DNA from: JBGLNJ01 sp964353405
GTDB lineage: Bacteria; Chloroflexota; Anaerolineae; Fen-1058
Direction of reading: 5' to 3'
Assembly: GCA_964353405.1 (NCBI GenBank)
Contig: CAYGWJ010000044.1
Coordinates: 1-7,316, forward strand
DNA length: 7,316 nucleotides
How positions within the stretch are numbered: position 1 is the first letter of the stretch; each line of letters starts with the position of its first letter. Under the pieces are notes generated by a model. It made no database searches and was not told the origin of the DNA. It saw only the letters and a program-made list of their open reading frames with translations. Below are positions 5,770-7,316 of this stretch, piece by piece. The position numbers and the translations under genes were made by a program.

Positions 5770-7069
5770 GGTCTTGGCGGCCCTGTGTTGTCGGGCGCGA
5801 GTAGGGGAACGGCGGCGTCTCGGACAGTTTGCGCCCTGCGCTCAACAGTTGCGGCGCCAGTTCTTGCACGACCAGCGGGCGCAATGCCTTGACGAAGGTT
5901 TGCACGGCGACGTATTGGGCGACGTTGGTGGCGATGGCTTTGAGAATGACGGGGTCGTCCAGGTTCACCGGCTCGCCGAAAGCGCGGGTCTGCAAGAACT
6001 CGCGCACCTTGGGCACGAGCGCGGCGAATTGCGCGGGCAGCTTGACGTCTTGCGCGATGCGCTTGGCGTAATAGGAAATGACCTCTGGAGACGTTTGCAC
6101 TTCAGGCAATTGATAATCGCGCTCAATGAGTTTTTCCAGGGTAATGAAATCATAGCCCTCATAGTGGAAGGTCTTGGCCGTCGCATCGCTGGCTTTGCGT
6201 GGAAGCCTGGGGCATGACATGGCCGAAACATCCAACGCAGCGATTTCTTCGGCGAGCGTCTTTTTGCGCGCCAGGATGGGACTGAGCGTGGGCAGCGTGA
6301 TGTCCTTGTCCAGCTTGTCCGGGTCGGGCGCGATGGTGACGATGACGAGTTTATCTTTGCCGACCTCGAATGTGCCGAAGGCAATGTCTTCTTCTTTTTC
6401 CAGTTGCTCGACGAACTCGATAAAGGTTTTGTTGCCGATCACATCTACACGCTCGGTATAGTCCGTTGCCAGGTCGCGGAACATTAAGCGCAGGCCACGC
6501 CCGATGGTTTGTTCGGGCAGGATGTTAGCTTTGGATGTGTAGGGGCGCAGGCCGACGACGACGGTGACATTCTCCACGTCCCAGCCTTCGCGCAACATCA
6601 ACACGCTGACAATCGCGTTAATCGGGTTTTCGACAAGGTCCACCTCGCTGGCCGCTTTGCGCGCCTTGTCCAAGTCTTTCTTGGAGACCTCGCCCGAACG
6701 GTCGGTGTGGATGATGAGCAACTTGTCGCCGCCGAACTCGGACGGGTATTTTGTTCGCAAATACTCGCCCACGTCATCCGCTTCGGCGGTGTCATTCATC
6801 ATGACAAACAAGACGGGTTTCTTTTTGAGCGGCGCAAGTTGCTCGCCGTATTCGCGCCAACGTTCGACGCCCGCCGTCAAGTACGCCTTGTAGCGCGTGC
6901 TGGCGACGGACGATTTGGCCTCTTGGATTCCCGTCGCAATGCCTTTCATCGGACGTTTTACGATATGGTCAATGATGGCTTGCTTGAGCGGATAGTCATA
7001 CACGGTCCAGGTGAATAGCGCGCCCTTGCTGTAGCGCGGCGTCGCGGTGAAATCGAGTTGGGCGACGAC
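5699..7069 (-). CDS. Type III restriction Res subunit, truncated helicase segment (pseudogene-like)
   Basis: This is the C-terminal half of an SF2 helicase of the type III restriction family. Homology-like sequence starts at VVAQLDFTATPR (about 7034-7069; motif III is TATP). It continues through DYPLKQAI, a KPVLFVMMNDT strand, motif V (NAIVSVLMLREGWDVENV), and motif VI (PEQTIGRGLR, where two Arg residues contact ATP). The Walker A and DEAD/DEAH motifs that should precede it, roughly 300-400 residues, are absent. The first possible start in frame is GTG at 7003, after motif III, with no ribosome binding site, so a working protein is unlikely. After RPTTQ (about 5782) one extra base shifts the frame and about 25 wrong residues follow before the stop at 5699. 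A type III enzyme needs a Mod methylase, which is not in the window. Confidence 0.8.
   Translation of the reverse strand, partial: VVAQLDFTATPRYSKGALFTWTVYDYPLKQAIIDHIVKRPMKGIATGIQEAKSSVASTRYKAYLTAGVERWREYGEQLAPLKKKPVLFVMMNDTAEADDVGEYLRTKYPSEFGGDKLLIIHTDRSGEVSKKDLDKARKAASEVDLVENPINAIVSVLMLREGWDVENVTVVVGLRPYTSKANILPEQTIGRGLRLMFRDLATDYTERVDVIGNKTFIEFVEQLEKEEDIAFGTFEVGKDKLVIVTIAPDPDKLDKDITLPTLSPILARKKTLAEEIAALDVSAMSCPRLPRKASDATAKTFHYEGYDFITLEKLIERDYQLPEVQTSPEVISYYAKRIAQDVKLPAQFAALVPKVREFLQTRAFGEPVNLDDPVILKAIATNVAQYVAVQTFVKALRPLVVQELAPQLLSAGRKLSETPPFPYSRPTTQGRQDRVQPGAVLEQVRAGVCRVPGRRA
5781..5783 (-). other. Probable one-base insertion in the res gene
   Basis: The minus strand reads CAGGGCCGCCAAGACC. 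With two G instead of three it becomes CAG GCC GCC AAG ACC, giving TQAAKTVFNLVPCSN, the expected link from helicase to nuclease. The run of three identical bases makes either a natural slip or a sequencing indel plausible. Confidence 0.7.
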
Positions 7070-7072
7070 AAG

Positions 7073-7174
7073 ACCCTCTCCCCCGCCCGCCTTCGGCGTC
7101 CCAAGAGGCGAGGGGAGGCGGAGACCCTCTCCCCCGTCCGCCTTCGGCGTCCCAACGGGCGAGGGGAGGCGGAG
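7073..7174. repeat. Two tandem copies of a 51-base GC-rich repeat
   Basis: Units 7073-7123 and 7124-7174 differ at three of 51 bases. Each runs from ACCCTCTCCCCCG through the core CGCCTTCGGCG to GAGGGGAGGCGGAG. The core is a small hairpin, and the pyrimidine-rich left and purine-rich right flanks form an imperfect outer stem, so each unit is a REP-like palindrome. The unit is 17 codons long and is open in the res frame on the minus strand, where it would read RLPSPLGTPKAGGGEGL. It abuts the conserved VVAQLDFTATPR of Res. Confidence 0.8.
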
Positions 7175-7199
7175 CGCCCATACGCATCAAGCTAAGTTA

Positions 7200-7222
7200 T
7201 GTCAGGCATTTACAAACTGACA
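7200..7222. repeat. Short inverted repeat TGTCAG/CTGACA near a probable element boundary
   Basis: TGTCAG at 7200-7205 is complementary to CTGACA at 7217-7222, with an 11-base loop. It lies between the end of the res frame (stop at 7187-7189) and the leader of the right-edge gene. It may belong to the left end of an insertion sequence, but the other end is not in view. Confidence 0.35.
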
Positions 7223-7224
7223 CA

Positions 7225-7266
7225 ATGGTGGCATCCTTGATAGTACCATCGAGGAGGTGCCACCAT
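7225..7266 (+). promoter_or_regulatory. Fold-back leader hairpin that hides the ribosome binding site and start codon
   Basis: The left arm 7225-7241 (ATGGTGGCATCCTTGAT) pairs with the right arm 7248-7266 around a six-base loop. There are nine pairs at the base, a two-base GG bulge (7256-7257), four more pairs, one G-T wobble and three pairs. The right arm contains the whole GAGGAGG site (7251-7257) and the first two bases of the ATG at 7265. A long transcript reading in from outside would fold and be poorly translated, whereas a transcript starting inside or after the left arm would not. This kind of protection is known for some insertion sequences such as IS10 and IS200; applying it here is inference. 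Confidence 0.6.
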
Positions 7267-7316
7267 GTTTCAACTTTCGAAGGCTGGTGAGGCCATACAG
7301 ACGTTCTTTCAAAGGA
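7265..7316 (+). CDS. N-terminal fragment of an unknown gene, possibly a transposase, cut by the right edge
   Basis: ATG at 7265-7267 is followed by 16 further open codons, reading MFQLSKAGEAIQTFFQR, up to the window edge. A GAGGAGG site lies seven bases upstream (7251-7257), which supports a real start. The residues alone do not identify a family. The suggestion of a transposase comes from context: it lies where the res gene is broken, next to repetitive DNA, and its start is locked in a fold-back hairpin of a type known from insertion sequences. A gene of another kind that merely adjoins the Res remnant is possible. Confidence 0.45.
   Translation, partial: MFQLSKAGEAIQTFFQR

Noticed and set aside
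6509..7018. A 169-codon open frame on the plus strand opposite the Res helicase
   Set aside because: The minus strand here encodes helicase motifs IV to VI without doubt; the plus-strand frame is their shadow.
7073..7174. The two 51-base units as the start of a CRISPR array
   Set aside because: The units are directly adjacent with no spacer between them, only two are present, and each is an internally palindromic GC-rich repeat.

Overview
The window looks like accessory DNA from an uncultivated environmental bacterium, and Chloroflexota (Anaerolineae-like) is my best guess. The guess rests on a secreted beta-helix protein ending in a YLPLIRR-type tail, which I associate from memory with Chloroflexota surface proteins, and on short GC-rich dispersed repeats in the gaps. 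It is an inference, not a proof. Every substantial gene lies on the minus strand. The only plus-strand coding candidates are fragments cut by the two window edges.

From left to right: a 41-residue C-terminal tail of an unknown plus-strand gene (2-127); a 460-base gap with small hairpins and one copy of a dispersed repeat (128-588); a secreted parallel beta-helix protein (589-2271); an amidase-signature enzyme broken by a one-base insertion (2333-3815); a 480-base gap with a second copy of the dispersed repeat and a GC-rich hairpin (3816-4294); an intact alpha/beta hydrolase resembling proline iminopeptidases (4295-5125); a 254-base gap with a doubtful relic frame (5126-5379); and the C-terminal part of a type III restriction Res subunit (5380 to about 7069). 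The Res remnant has no N-terminal ATPase motifs and is split by a one-base insertion between its helicase and nuclease parts. Its conserved frame runs back into two tandem 51-base repeats (7073-7174) and stops at 7187-7189. Beyond that lies a different sequence: a leader that can fold over the ribosome binding site and start codon of a new plus-strand gene (7265 to the edge), in the style of an insertion sequence.

No functional link between the genes is clear. The amidase and the hydrolase could both act on amide or peptide bonds, but they are 480 bases apart and each has its own strong ribosome binding site. The Res remnant has no Mod methylase partner here; a partner would be expected beyond the right edge. 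I do not see a complete new defence or metabolic system. The points most worth checking are the fold-back leader at the right edge, the in-frame repeat at the break in Res, the two frameshifts that separate essential catalytic residues, and the repeat pair in the gaps.
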